Below are positions 33,116-42,670 of a DNA stretch of 47,677 nt, piece by piece (position 1 is the first letter of the stretch; every line of letters starts with the position of its first letter). A program made the translations under genes and the position numbers. This DNA comes from Thermoplasmata archaeon (GTDB taxonomy: Archaea > Thermoplasmatota > E2 > DHVEG-1), in contig JAHWGK010000020.1 in the NCBI GenBank assembly GCA_020054495.1, positions 1-47,677 on the forward strand, in the 5' to 3' direction. The notes beneath the pieces were generated by a model. The model was given only the letters and a program-made list of their open reading frames with translations, made no database searches and was not told where the DNA came from.

Positions 33116-34117
33116 ATGCTGAAAGATAGTTCAAATTCAAAGTTTACCCTTAAAGACAAGCTTTTTGCTCATTTAGAAACATGGAGACTGTATACTGTAA
33201 TATGGTGTGGACTTGTTGGTTTGGCTGGATCATGTATCGCATTTGGTAGTTTTCCACCATTAAAAATTGCACTTCTAGCTTTACTTATACCTATGATGGG
33301 TTGGACTGCTGGATTATATCTCTCAGATTTTTTGGATAGAAAACTAGATGCTATACAAAAACCCCATAGACCTATTCCTTCCGGTAGAATCAAACCAAAA
33401 GAAGCACTTGCAATAGGAGGCATATTTGCATTAACAGGATTTATCCTATCATTCTTACTTAGTTTAAACAATATAATATTAGTTTTTGTAGTGGCACTAC
33501 TAGTGTTTTTGTATGCTAAAATTTCAAAATCCCGTGGAATAATGGGAAACCTAAATAGAGGAATCGTTACAGTTGCTGCCTATTTTTTTGGGGTATTTTC
33601 AATAAACCAACCTATCCAATCGATACCTATATATATCTGGTTACTAGCAATTGTATTCCTACTTCATGATACCAATAGTAATCTTGTTGGTGCAATAAGA
33701 GATATGGAGGGTGATAAAGCGGGAGGTTACATAACTATACCTGTAAAATTAGGATTGAAAAAATCCATATTTATTTCACTTATTTTGACCATCATTTGGC
33801 TTTCACTTACCTTATATTTGCCATTTTATTATAAATTTTTAAATAATGAGTTTTATTTTATTATGATACTTGATGTTATTATTCTAATAGCGCTCTATGT
33901 TTTTTTATTCAAATCGTTAACGAGTTACTCAAGAGAAAAAGCCTTAAAGTTCCATGAATTTTTTGTAATAGAACGTATAACTCTTGCATCAGCTTTTATA
34001 TTTGGAATTGTAGACATTTACATTGCCGCAAGTATATATCTAATTGCGCTGTTGGTTACAAGTATTTCTCAATTTATACTTAGAAAAAGATATGAATTCA
34101 AGGAGATTACAAGATGA
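33116..34117 (+). CDS. UbiA family prenyltransferase (module B)
   Basis: ATG 33116 follows TGAGGT; a TTG at 33110 overlaps that site. The 333-residue integral membrane protein keeps both Asp-rich motifs: LSDFLDRKLDAIQKPHRPIP (DxxDxxxD type) and HDTNSNLVGAIRDMEGDKAG. It transfers a polyprenyl chain to an unknown acceptor. Its stop overlaps the next gene's start by 4 nt (ATGA), so the prenyltransferase and the SDR reductase are coupled. It is the second UbiA within 3.5 kb. Confidence 0.9.
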   Translation: MLKDSSNSKFTLKDKLFAHLETWRLYTVIWCGLVGLAGSCIAFGSFPPLKIALLALLIPMMGWTAGLYLSDFLDRKLDAIQKPHRPIPSGRIKPKEALAIGGIFALTGFILSFLLSLNNIILVFVVALLVFLYAKISKSRGIMGNLNRGIVTVAAYFFGVFSINQPIQSIPIYIWLLAIVFLLHDTNSNLVGAIRDMEGDKAGGYITIPVKLGLKKSIFISLILTIIWLSLTLYLPFYYKFLNNEFYFIMILDVIILIALYVFLFKSLTSYSREKALKFHEFFVIERITLASAFIFGIVDIYIAASIYLIALLVTSISQFILRKRYEFKEITR

Positions 34118-35058
34118 GATGTCTTGTTACAGGTGCAGCAGGTTTTATTGGAAATGCATTGGTAAAAAGACTTGTTAAAGAAGGGTATGAGGTAAAAGCT
34201 CTAATTCATAAAACAAAACCGAAAAATTATGGGAAAAATGTAGAATACGTAAATGGTGACATTACAGATATTAAATCTATAAAGCCTTTTTTTAAGGATG
34301 TTGATTTTGTTTTTCATTGTGCGGCTCTGGTGAAAGACTATGGGCATAAGAAAAATTTTTATAAAATAAATCTAGAAGGCACAAAAAACCTTGTTAAAGC
34401 ATCTGAAGAATCTGGAATTAAGAAATTTATTTTTCTAAGTCATATCAGGTATGAATCTGAAAAAAGTGTTGGTTACTACAGCAAAACAAAGGCACTAGCT
34501 GAACAATATCTTTTAGAAAAATATAAACAAAATGGTTTTCCTGTGATAATCATTTGCCCAGGAAATGTTTATGGTCCTGGAGCAACGACATGGGTTCAAA
34601 GACCACTTAGGTCTATTCAAAAAAATCGGTTTTCTTTAATAGATCATGGAACTGGTATCTTTCTGCATACATATATTGATAATCTATTAGATGCAATAAT
34701 TGCTTCATTGAATGAACAAAAAGCTTTAGGTAAAAAAATAGATATAACTGATGGAGACAATAGTACTACTTGGGGTGAATATTTTAACTCCATTGCAAAA
34801 ATGGCTGGAAAACCCAATATAAAAAGGAATATGTCAAAGAAAACAGCATTTTTAATTAGTAAACTGATGATATTTTTAAATATAGTATTTAAAATAGAGC
34901 CATGGGTTACACCAATGGCAGTTCGAGTTCTTGTTAATCATAATACGGTTTCAATTGAAAAAGCAGGATATTTGTTAGGCTATGAACCAGAGGTAGATTT
35001 TCATGAGGGAATAAAACGAGTTGAAAGTTGGCTTCGAAAGGAAAATTATATACCCTAA
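34114..35058 (+). CDS. Extended SDR (NAD-dependent epimerase/3beta-HSD-like) protein
   Basis: The 314-residue protein begins CLVTGAAGFIGNALVKRL (GxxGxxG), has DVDFVFHCAALVKDYG and the catalytic YYSKTKALAEQYL (YxxxK), then CPGNVYGPG. The overall pattern (HTYIDNLLDAIIASL, ending DFHEGIKRVESWL) is that of 3beta-hydroxysteroid dehydrogenase/dihydroflavonol reductase-like extended SDRs, which oxidise or reduce a hydroxyl on a hydrophobic substrate, rather than sugar epimerases. The Ser usually found about 25 residues before YxxxK may be S149 in FLSHIRYESE; this is uncertain. Translationally coupled to UbiA. Confidence 0.82.
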   Translation: MRCLVTGAAGFIGNALVKRLVKEGYEVKALIHKTKPKNYGKNVEYVNGDITDIKSIKPFFKDVDFVFHCAALVKDYGHKKNFYKINLEGTKNLVKASEESGIKKFIFLSHIRYESEKSVGYYSKTKALAEQYLLEKYKQNGFPVIIICPGNVYGPGATTWVQRPLRSIQKNRFSLIDHGTGIFLHTYIDNLLDAIIASLNEQKALGKKIDITDGDNSTTWGEYFNSIAKMAGKPNIKRNMSKKTAFLISKLMIFLNIVFKIEPWVTPMAVRVLVNHNTVSIEKAGYLLGYEPEVDFHEGIKRVESWLRKENYIP

Positions 35059-35165
35059 TAATTTTTCAATATTTTCAAGCCCATACTAAAATTATTTAAG
35101 ATGACTCTATGTATTGCAAATGTCGTTCTATATATCGGATTACATATAGGAGAATTAAAAAAATC

Positions 35166-35789
35166 ATGTTAAGAATAATTTCTTTTATTATCGAAAGAAC
35201 TAGTGTAAATTTTGATATTCATAAATTAAAAAAAATTAATGATTTAGGATTTATAATTGTTGAAAAAATTCTAGTAAAATTCCGGAATTTACATCCTTTA
35301 TATTTTGACTTTTATGATGAAATGACTGAAAATGAAATTAAATTAGCAAATATTTCAGAAGACGACGTGATCTTGCATATTGGTTGTGGGCCAATTCCTG
35401 CTACTTCTATTCATATTACTAGAAAAACTGGTGCACAAGTCACAGGAATAGATCACAATCTTAGTTCAGTAAAACAAGCACAATTATGCATATCTAAATA
35501 TAATCTTTCAGATAAAGTTAAAATCAAATATGCAAAGGCAGGACAATTTCCAATAGATAATTTTAATTTAATTATTTTATCTCAAGGTATCAAGCCTCAT
35601 GAGAAGATTTTAGAACATATCGGTAGTTCTATGAAACATGAGGTTCAAGTCATTTTTAGAACAAGCTATTCTACTAGTGGAAAACTTAGTAAAAATGACA
35701 TGTTTTTAAAGGACATTTTTAAAATTATTAATATAGTATCCCACGAGAAACATGGTCTATTGATTTCGATTTTACTAAATAAAAAATAA
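35166..35789 (+). CDS. SAM-dependent methyltransferase-like (nicotianamine-synthase-like motif) protein
   Basis: ATG 35166 (MLRIISF) is preferred; an upstream ATG at 35109 adds 19 basic residues without family features, though AGGAG lies a little far from 35166. The 207-residue protein has an N-terminal helical part, MTENEIKLANI, then VILHIGCGPIPATSIHITRK and TGAQVTGIDHNLSSVKQAQL, a SAM-binding motif I. The GCGPIPATS form recalls nicotianamine synthase and related proteins rather than ordinary methyltransferases. The C-terminal half is short. It stands between the SDR and PaaK-like genes in module B, so a role in the same pathway is likely, but the reaction is unknown. Confidence 0.65.
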   Translation: MLRIISFIIERTSVNFDIHKLKKINDLGFIIVEKILVKFRNLHPLYFDFYDEMTENEIKLANISEDDVILHIGCGPIPATSIHITRKTGAQVTGIDHNLSSVKQAQLCISKYNLSDKVKIKYAKAGQFPIDNFNLIILSQGIKPHEKILEHIGSSMKHEVQVIFRTSYSTSGKLSKNDMFLKDIFKIINIVSHEKHGLLISILLNKK

Positions 35790-35886
35790 AGGTGAAACCT
35801 CTAAAAATTTGAAATTAATAGTGCAAAATATATAAGAGATAAACCAATAACTTTGAAAAGAAATGCTGTATAATTGGAGGTAATAT

Positions 35887-37272
35887 ATCATCATAGAACG
35901 ATTTGCGCCTTTTGTAAAATCTATACTAAAGGAAAAACAAACCTATTCAAAAACTATTATTAAACCAATTTTTAGTAAATTTTCTAGAAAAACAATCGAT
36001 CAATACAAATGGTTTAAACTTAAAAAATGCCTTAGACATGCGTACAATAATTCTCCATATTATCATAAAGTTTTTAGAGAGAATAACCTTAAACCAAGCA
36101 ATATTAAATCATTTAAAGATTTAACCAAAATTCCTTACACAAAAACTGAGGATTTACAAAGAGATCCTAAATCTTTTTTTGCGGTTCCTGAGGATAGATT
36201 TGTAAAGGTTTTTACAACGGCAGGTACAACAGGTAATCCAAAGAAAGCTTATTTTACTAGAAAGGATATTGATACGATAATTGATTCTGCAGCTCTCGGT
36301 GGAAAACTCCTATACGGTATTACTAGCAAAGATGTTATTCGAATAACTTTTGAAGTTGGATATGGAACAGAAATATGGGGTAATAATTATTGTTTAGATA
36401 GAGCCTATGGGATTTTAAATGGTGCATTAACCCTTGCTACAGGAAGATTATCTGTTGAAGAAGAATTGGAAATCATTAAAGAATATAAACCAAATATTTT
36501 TGCAGATGTATCCTCGCGTGTCAATTTTCTTACAAATGAGATGAAAAAATTATGTGATTTAAAAACACTAGGTATAAAAAAATTCTTAATCGGTGCTGAA
36601 CCAACCCCCAACTCATTTAGAAAAAGAATTGAAGAAGCATGGGATGCAGATGTTTTTATAGGATATGGGTTAACTGAAATTGGCCTACTTATGGCAGGCG
36701 AGTGCAAAATGAAGCACGGCATGCATCTTGGTGAAACCAATTTTCACACTGAAGTAGTTGATCCTGAAACAGGTGAACAATTAGAAGATGGTGAAATTGG
36801 AGAGTTACTTTATACTACTTTTAACAGAGAAGGAATGCCTTTGATTCGATATAACTCACATGATCTTGGGAGAATAATTCCCGAAGAGTGTAGTTGTGGA
36901 CTTCCTCTTAAAAGGATTGAAATTAAGGGGAGATCAGATGATTTTATTCCAATTGGAGCCGGAGATAATCTTTTTACTAGAATGTTTGATGAAGCTATTT
37001 TTAAGATACCTGAAATAATTGAATATCAAGCTGTATTTGATAAAAAGGATGGAAAAGATCTTATTACAATAATTGCTGAAAGTGAAGTAATAAATGATAC
37101 AATTAAGAAAAAAATCGTAGATAATATTAAGAAACTTCCAGAGATAAAAAACGGTATAGAGCATTCAAAAACTGTTACGATACCAATAGCAAAACTTGTT
37201 AAACCAAACACTTTTGATAGGAATTCTATTAAATTTAAACGGTTGATAGATAATAGAAATCTTTACGATTAA
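35887..37272 (+). CDS. PaaK-like adenylate-forming ligase with a non-AUG start (module B)
   Basis: GGAGGT lies at 35876-35881, yet the frame (open from 35884) has no ATG, GTG or TTG until 36466, which would remove the ATP-binding motif. Initiation at ATC 35887, ATC 35890 or ATA 35893 is therefore likely; an alternative is a recent loss of the start codon. The product of about 460 residues has FTTAGTTGNPKKAYF (P-loop), the FIGYGLTEIGLLMAG motif, MPLIRYNSHDLG, CSCGLPLKRIEIKGRSDDFI and the C-terminal domain. It activates a carboxylic acid as adenylate, perhaps as CoA thioester. It differs from the paralogues at 14426 and 40217, so it probably uses another acid. Confidence 0.8.
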   Translation: MIIERFAPFVKSILKEKQTYSKTIIKPIFSKFSRKTIDQYKWFKLKKCLRHAYNNSPYYHKVFRENNLKPSNIKSFKDLTKIPYTKTEDLQRDPKSFFAVPEDRFVKVFTTAGTTGNPKKAYFTRKDIDTIIDSAALGGKLLYGITSKDVIRITFEVGYGTEIWGNNYCLDRAYGILNGALTLATGRLSVEEELEIIKEYKPNIFADVSSRVNFLTNEMKKLCDLKTLGIKKFLIGAEPTPNSFRKRIEEAWDADVFIGYGLTEIGLLMAGECKMKHGMHLGETNFHTEVVDPETGEQLEDGEIGELLYTTFNREGMPLIRYNSHDLGRIIPEECSCGLPLKRIEIKGRSDDFIPIGAGDNLFTRMFDEAIFKIPEIIEYQAVFDKKDGKDLITIIAESEVINDTIKKKIVDNIKKLPEIKNGIEHSKTVTIPIAKLVKPNTFDRNSIKFKRLIDNRNLYD

Positions 37273-37340
37273 AAATCTATGCTATTCAAAATTTTTAGTT
37301 AACTGGAATGTCAAGTTTTTATAACTGCATGTTCAATTTA

Positions 37341-38735
37341 TTAGCCAGCTATTGCTTTTAAACCCATTTTAATAAATCGAAGATCTCTTTTAACTAGAGC
37401 ATAATATATTTCTCTTCCCCAGAGACGAGGGTTAAAGTAATAACTTTTATATGCTTTCATGGTGAAATCAACTAATTCTTTTTCTGTAAAATTACCTAAC
37501 TTCCTTGTTGAATCAGCATTAACCGTATGCTCTTCTGGTTTTATTTTTCCTTCTTTAATTGCATCTTCCCATATAGGAGATCCAATGACATATGAAAGAT
37601 TATAAAACGTTGCACTATCCAAAGGAATAGATTTTGCAAATTTTATTGTATTATTAATATGCTTTTCTGTTTCAATAGGAGCACCAAGAATAAAGCTGGC
37701 ATTTACGTAAAATCCCATTTCTTTGCTTAATTTAACAGCTTTTCGTATTTGGGAAACAGTAATTCTTTTATCATAAAAATCTAAAACATCTTGATTTCCA
37801 GATTCAATCCCATAATGAATGATTTCTACACCAGCTCTTCGCATTTTTTCATACAACCCCCGTTCAGCTGAATCAATTCTTGCTCCTTCAATCCATAAAT
37901 TAATATCTGTATCCTTCTTAATTATGAAATCCATTATTCCCTCTGCTGCTTTTTTTCTAAGTAAGAAGTTGTCATCTACAAAAGCAAGAGTGTTATATCC
38001 TGAGTTTATGATTTCTTCGATTTCTTTTATAATATTTTCAACAGATCTTGCTTGATATCCTGGCAGTTGAGAGCGCAATCCACAGAATCTACAGTGCAAC
38101 GGGCATCCCCTTGAGGAAAGAACAGAAGTGACTTTACCTTTTCCAACTTTTACTCCAAGCATATAACCATAATCATATTTTTCAACAAGATGACGGGAGG
38201 GAAACGGTATGTCATCTAACTTATCGATTTGCTCATATGGTTTATTACTATGCTTTATTTCATTGTTTTCTTTGTAATAAACACCTGGGATTGTTGATAA
38301 TTTTCTTTTTCCTTGAATTGCTTCTACAATTGGAACTATAACTTCTTCTCCCTCTCCCTTTACACAAATATCTGCATTATGATCACTGAGAGTTTTTTCT
38401 GGCTCAACGCAACAATGCGGGCCACCAATTAAAACAGGGAGATCAGGATCACACTCTTTAACAAAATTAGATAGCATAATTGAGTTTTTTAGTGCTGTTA
38501 ATTCTGTGTATACTGTCATACCAACAACATCAGATGAAAGAATTTTCTTTTTTAATTTATCTTCGCCCATATCTTCAGCGTTACAGTCTATAACTTCTAT
38601 ATTATGGCCATTAAGCTCAAGAATCTTTGATAGATATAAAATACCCAGTGGCGGCAAATTTGCACCGACAGCTACACCCTTTCCAACGGCTAGTTCCCAT
38701 TTTCCAGAGGCTGGATAAATAAATAATATTTTCAT
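37341..38735 (-). CDS. B12-binding-domain radical SAM protein (module B)
   Basis: The 464-residue protein is a paralogue of the one at 26046, aligned along its full length: ANLPPLGILYLSKILELNGH, LIGGPHCCVEPEKTL, cluster motif SRGCPLHCRFC (C211, C215, C218), VDDNFLLRKKA, IEGARIDSAERGLYEKMRRA and YGIESGNQDVLDFYDKRIT. As in that protein, the usual DxHxxG of B12 enzymes is absent, as in other class B radical SAM methylases and cyclases. The C-terminal helical part (AYKSYYFNPRLWGREIYYAL) is shared. It lies convergent with the PaaK-like gene and upstream, on its own strand, of nothing in module B. The substrate is unknown. Confidence 0.88.
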   Translation of the reverse strand: MKILFIYPASGKWELAVGKGVAVGANLPPLGILYLSKILELNGHNIEVIDCNAEDMGEDKLKKKILSSDVVGMTVYTELTALKNSIMLSNFVKECDPDLPVLIGGPHCCVEPEKTLSDHNADICVKGEGEEVIVPIVEAIQGKRKLSTIPGVYYKENNEIKHSNKPYEQIDKLDDIPFPSRHLVEKYDYGYMLGVKVGKGKVTSVLSSRGCPLHCRFCGLRSQLPGYQARSVENIIKEIEEIINSGYNTLAFVDDNFLLRKKAAEGIMDFIIKKDTDINLWIEGARIDSAERGLYEKMRRAGVEIIHYGIESGNQDVLDFYDKRITVSQIRKAVKLSKEMGFYVNASFILGAPIETEKHINNTIKFAKSIPLDSATFYNLSYVIGSPIWEDAIKEGKIKPEEHTVNADSTRKLGNFTEKELVDFTMKAYKSYYFNPRLWGREIYYALVKRDLRFIKMGLKAIAG

Positions 38736-38867
38736 GTGAAAAACCTCAGGTTATTAATAGTTGTAACTAAAGGATAGGCAGGGCTATAATTTTGTTTACA
38801 CATATAATTTTCTAACATCAACATATGATAGTTTCTCTAGATGGAGGAGAGTTTATTTAAGTTTTCC

Positions 38868-40190
38868 TTAAAATTCAGGATTATGTTTCTTATTAATCTT
38901 CGAGTCTCTTAACTTTTTTATATTCATTGTTATCTTCGGACGAGGTGCTAATTGTATTTGAATAAATACTTTTTTTCTAAGGTAATGTGAATCTAAATTA
39001 AAGGATATACCAACTCCAGATGGTGGTTTTTGAAAATCTATTTTCAATGAATTATGACCTATTATTGAGACCTGTCTTTGAGGTTCTATTTTACAGACTC
39101 CTGAAAGTTTAATTTTTTTCACACCATCAAAATAATATCCTTTGACTATTCCAGGGGCTTCACAAATAACAAAACCAAGCCAATAACTTCCACCTATGAA
39201 TCTAGATAAATATTCCCTAGTATCACTTGTCATTGTGAATCGAAGATGTAATTTTTCTTTTCCTTTTGTAGCAGTGATTTCTAAATCTGTAGGATAATAA
39301 AAATCATGTTTCTTTGAAGGATGTGTTTTATTATAGCGGAAATGAATGTTGCAGAATTCCTCGTATTTTTTGCCATCTTTTGAGAGAATTAAGGTTCCTG
39401 CGGCGGGCCCTTCCATAACCCAAAACATGATATTTCCATAATAAACTGACCATCCATTGTCAAGTAATGCCCAGGCCCAATCATAACCGAAAGGGTTATT
39501 TTCTGTACTAAACATTAACGATTTTGGAATTCGAATTTTATTATTATGTAACCACCAGCTAATAAGTTTTAAATATATTGTTATAGTTTTTTTAATACCT
39601 GAGAAACTTGATAATGGGTTGTCATACCACATATCCCCCCACGCATGCTCATAATATCCTTTGCCATCCAGATTGTAGGTTGAACCATTCATAACCATTT
39701 TTCCAGATATGGCTACCTTTGGAATGAAACCATATCTATAGAATCCCAAACCTAATGGAAGTTGGCCAGATGTGGCATCTTGAGCAATCCAACGTGGTAA
39801 TGATTCTGCATTAAATTCTATGTCAATTTTGATATTGTTTTTTTTGTCATTTATATACATTTCATAGTGAGGATATACTCCTTTCGCGAAGGAATCACCA
39901 TAACTGATATAGAAACTGTCTTTAGCTGCTTTTAACCTGTTTGACTCATCCCTCAAATAATATATAAAATGTTTATCATTTTCTTTGTCATAAAGATCAA
40001 AATTCAGAATCGAACCTTGTTCAGTTTTATTTTTATTCCATTCGCTAAAAGCTATTTTTAATCCCCATCTTTTATTGTCTTCAATTGACTTGATGAAAGA
40101 TATCAAGCACCACCACTCTAAAATACTGCGAGGATGTTCGCGTTCATCTTCAGGTGTCCATGGATTGTCCATGTTGGCATTTTTCGTCAT
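38868..40190 (-). CDS. CrtC/AttH-like lipocalin-fold protein (module B)
   Basis: The 440-residue protein opens NPWTPEDEREHPRSILEWWC and has GKGYYEHAWGDMWYDNP, STENNPFGYDWAWALLDNGW and VSIIGHNSLKIDFQKPPSGV, each aligning with the paralogue at 27610. The family includes carotenoid 1,2-hydratase (CrtC) and AttH. The start may be ATG 40190 or ATG 40172 (MDNPW). No signal peptide, so it acts in the cytoplasm or at the inner face of the membrane. It is 26 nt downstream of a PaaK-like gene and probably in its operon, linking this protein type to an acid-activating ligase. Confidence 0.65.
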   Translation of the reverse strand: MTKNANMDNPWTPEDEREHPRSILEWWCLISFIKSIEDNKRWGLKIAFSEWNKNKTEQGSILNFDLYDKENDKHFIYYLRDESNRLKAAKDSFYISYGDSFAKGVYPHYEMYINDKKNNIKIDIEFNAESLPRWIAQDATSGQLPLGLGFYRYGFIPKVAISGKMVMNGSTYNLDGKGYYEHAWGDMWYDNPLSSFSGIKKTITIYLKLISWWLHNNKIRIPKSLMFSTENNPFGYDWAWALLDNGWSVYYGNIMFWVMEGPAAGTLILSKDGKKYEEFCNIHFRYNKTHPSKKHDFYYPTDLEITATKGKEKLHLRFTMTSDTREYLSRFIGGSYWLGFVICEAPGIVKGYYFDGVKKIKLSGVCKIEPQRQVSIIGHNSLKIDFQKPPSGVGISFNLDSHYLRKKVFIQIQLAPRPKITMNIKKLRDSKINKKHNPEF

Positions 40191-40216
40191 AATTTCACTA
40201 TAGATTTCTAAAAGAC

Positions 40217-41632
40217 TTAAGTTATATTATCAAGAACTTTAAATCCTTCTTCTAGTTTAACTTTCGTAATAACAATCGGTGCTGGTTTCATTGGATTTTC
40301 CTTGTTTTTAATTTCATCGACTTCTTTTATGATGACTTTAACCTCAGGTCCTACCTTATTTTCATAGTTTTCTTTTATTTCCTTTTTAATTACATCAGTA
40401 GATGCTCCTACGTTTCTTAAATCTTCATCTATAACTAGGAGAACTTCAATTTCGTCTAGCTTATTTTGTACCACTTGATACTTTTTAACCACAAATGATT
40501 TATATTTGGTAAGTACTGGTTCGACAAAACAAAAGGCACCTGGAGGAAATACTTTTCCATTTGGGAGAACTATGTTTGCTCTCATTCTACCTTCAACGCC
40601 GCCTTCAATAACTGGAGTATCCCAGCCACATTTACATTTCTTATTTGGCGTAATTCTAACCCAGTCATCCATACCCGTATATCTAACAATAGGTGTTCCT
40701 CTTCCCCATAACCTGGTCATGACAAGGTGGCCACGTTCACCAGGTGCAACAAGATTACTATCATCATCAATTGCTTCAGTAATATATCTATCTGTATGAA
40801 CATGCCAGTTTCCTTCAATACATTCAGTTGCAATAATGCCATGTGCTTCAACAGATTGATAAGAGTTTAGTAACCTGCAGCCAAATGCATCCTCTACATA
40901 TTTTCTTGTATAATCGTCTAATAATGCTCCTGCAGCATACATAACCGTAGGCTTAATGTTCTTACCATACCCCTTTCTTTTTAGAAAAGCCAGATGTTGA
41001 TAAATAGCAGGGTATGCTAAAATGACATCTGGTTTAAATTTGTTTAATTTGTCAATTAGTTCCTTTGCAGGTATATTTACATCAATATCTAATTGATTAT
41101 CCCAAGAAAAAAAGGATTCAAGGGGCTTTCGGAAATTTTCTCGTATTACAAGATCAACCCTACATGGATTAAAATTACCGATATTTGCAAATTGTATTTT
41201 CTTCCAATCTAAATTAAAAGCCTCTAGTTCTCTAAAAAATGGTATGGATGAGCCACCCATCGTATAAAAATCAGTATATATAGAAATTGATTTTCCAGTT
41301 GTTCCACCGGTACAAATTACATGAAATTTTTCTTTGTTATGACCAACAGGTAATATCCTATCCGGAAAGTTTTCTCTCATATCATTTTTTGATACCATTG
41401 GTAATTTGACAATGTCGTCTATTCCTTTTATGTCACTTGGATGAACTCCTGCTTTTTTATATTTATCATGATATAGTGGGACTGTATATGCATATTTTAC
41501 GATTCTTTTGAATGCTTTATCTCTGTATCTCTTCATTTGTCTTGGGTTTAATCGTTTGAGTCTACCCGGATCTAAAATATATCTCATTAAAAGTGGTACC
41601 GAGTTCATAGGATTGAACAGTGGATTTATCAT
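40217..41632 (-). CDS. PaaK-like adenylate-forming ligase (module B)
   Basis: The 471-residue protein shows RIVKYAYTVPLYHDKYKKAG (PaaK N-terminal helix), HVICTGGTTGKSISIYT as P-loop, LLNSYQSVEAHGIIATEC in the YGxTE position, GTPIVRYTGMDDWV and GVEGRMRANIVLPNGKVFPP before the C-terminal domain. The YQSVE form is a deviation from YGLTE common in CapK-like ligases linked to surface polymers or natural products. It probably adenylates a carboxylic acid for the pathway that also uses the CrtC/AttH-like protein downstream. The SDR gene upstream ends 66 nt before its start. Confidence 0.83.
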   Translation of the reverse strand: MINPLFNPMNSVPLLMRYILDPGRLKRLNPRQMKRYRDKAFKRIVKYAYTVPLYHDKYKKAGVHPSDIKGIDDIVKLPMVSKNDMRENFPDRILPVGHNKEKFHVICTGGTTGKSISIYTDFYTMGGSSIPFFRELEAFNLDWKKIQFANIGNFNPCRVDLVIRENFRKPLESFFSWDNQLDIDVNIPAKELIDKLNKFKPDVILAYPAIYQHLAFLKRKGYGKNIKPTVMYAAGALLDDYTRKYVEDAFGCRLLNSYQSVEAHGIIATECIEGNWHVHTDRYITEAIDDDSNLVAPGERGHLVMTRLWGRGTPIVRYTGMDDWVRITPNKKCKCGWDTPVIEGGVEGRMRANIVLPNGKVFPPGAFCFVEPVLTKYKSFVVKKYQVVQNKLDEIEVLLVIDEDLRNVGASTDVIKKEIKENYENKVGPEVKVIIKEVDEIKNKENPMKPAPIVITKVKLEEGFKVLDNIT

Positions 41633-41697
41633 TTATCATCAACCTAAATTAATACCTGTAAGACTATATATATTCACATGTTTAAATAAATTTATGT

Positions 41698-42486
41698 TTA
41701 TTTCTCCTCAACTTCGGGGTATCCACCACCTTTCTGCATATTTACGGGAACAGCATCATAAGCAGAAACCGGGAATAAATCACCAATTTTAGTCATTATA
41801 ACCTGTGAAAATGGAAATTCAATTATTTTTTTTCCTCTCTTTATACCATTTAAAATGATATTTGCAGCTCTTTCTGGAGAAATGGCACCTGGTCTTTGGT
41901 AATCCGCTATCATCGGAGTTTTGACAGAGCCTGGTTTTATTGTTATAAAATTAATATTATACTTCTGCTTTGCTTCAGCTCTAAAGCTCTCGATAAGTAA
42001 GCTCAATGCTGCTTTACTAGCACCATAGGCGCCCCAACCCGCTATTCCTCTCTTATCCGGTAAGGTTGATGTTACTGCAATGGTTGCTGATTCTTGAGAT
42101 TTCATATAAGGAAATAGACTCTCAAAAAAGTAAACATTTCCAAAGAAATTGATCTCCATGGTTTTTATTATAATACTACTATCCATGGTTTCAATTGGAT
42201 TGGCTATAAGAATTCCTGCATTTAAAATTGCCAGATCTATTTTTCCAAATTCGTTATATACAAATTTAACAGCTTCTTTTACATTTTCTTTGTTTTTTAC
42301 ATCACATTTCTTGTAAATACATTTGGTTTTATCGCTGTTTATTTCTTCAGAGATTTTTTTTAATTTTTCCTCTCCTCGAGCCAAAAGAGCAATATTGCAT
42401 TCTTCTTTTGATAGCTGTTTTGCAATTTCCTCACCAATGCCACCTGTAGCACCTGATAACAAAATCGCTTTTCCTTTAAAATCCAT
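41698..42486 (-). CDS. Classical short-chain dehydrogenase/reductase
   Basis: The 262-residue protein shows GATGGIGEEIAKQL (cofactor), ILNAGI, the catalytic Ser in TIAVTSTLPD, YGASK (Tyr and Lys) and IKPGSVKTPM. This is a complete classical SDR that reduces or oxidises a carbonyl/alcohol with NAD(P). ATG 42486 follows GAGGTTGGTGAT. It is first in a likely three-gene series (SDR, PaaK-like ligase, CrtC/AttH-like protein). The substrate is not evident; the context suggests a lipid or acyl intermediate. Confidence 0.88.
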   Translation of the reverse strand: MDFKGKAILLSGATGGIGEEIAKQLSKEECNIALLARGEEKLKKISEEINSDKTKCIYKKCDVKNKENVKEAVKFVYNEFGKIDLAILNAGILIANPIETMDSSIIIKTMEINFFGNVYFFESLFPYMKSQESATIAVTSTLPDKRGIAGWGAYGASKAALSLLIESFRAEAKQKYNINFITIKPGSVKTPMIADYQRPGAISPERAANIILNGIKRGKKIIEFPFSQVIMTKIGDLFPVSAYDAVPVNMQKGGGYPEVEEK

Positions 42487-42670
42487 TTTATCACCAACCT
42501 CTTATATTATAATTCTTACGCAAGGATAATATGAGTAATATCTTATATATTATTTTCCGATACCATTTTGTTTGATTTCATTTTTATAAACTTTTTTAAT
42601 ACCAATATTTTCATGATTCTGCTCTATATTATCCATATAAAAATTAAATGAATAATTTGGTTGAACATGA

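Noticed and set aside
36466..37272. Start of the PaaK-like gene at 36466
   Set aside because: This start would omit the AGTTG ATP-binding motif and 190 residues that are clearly conserved in the same open frame.
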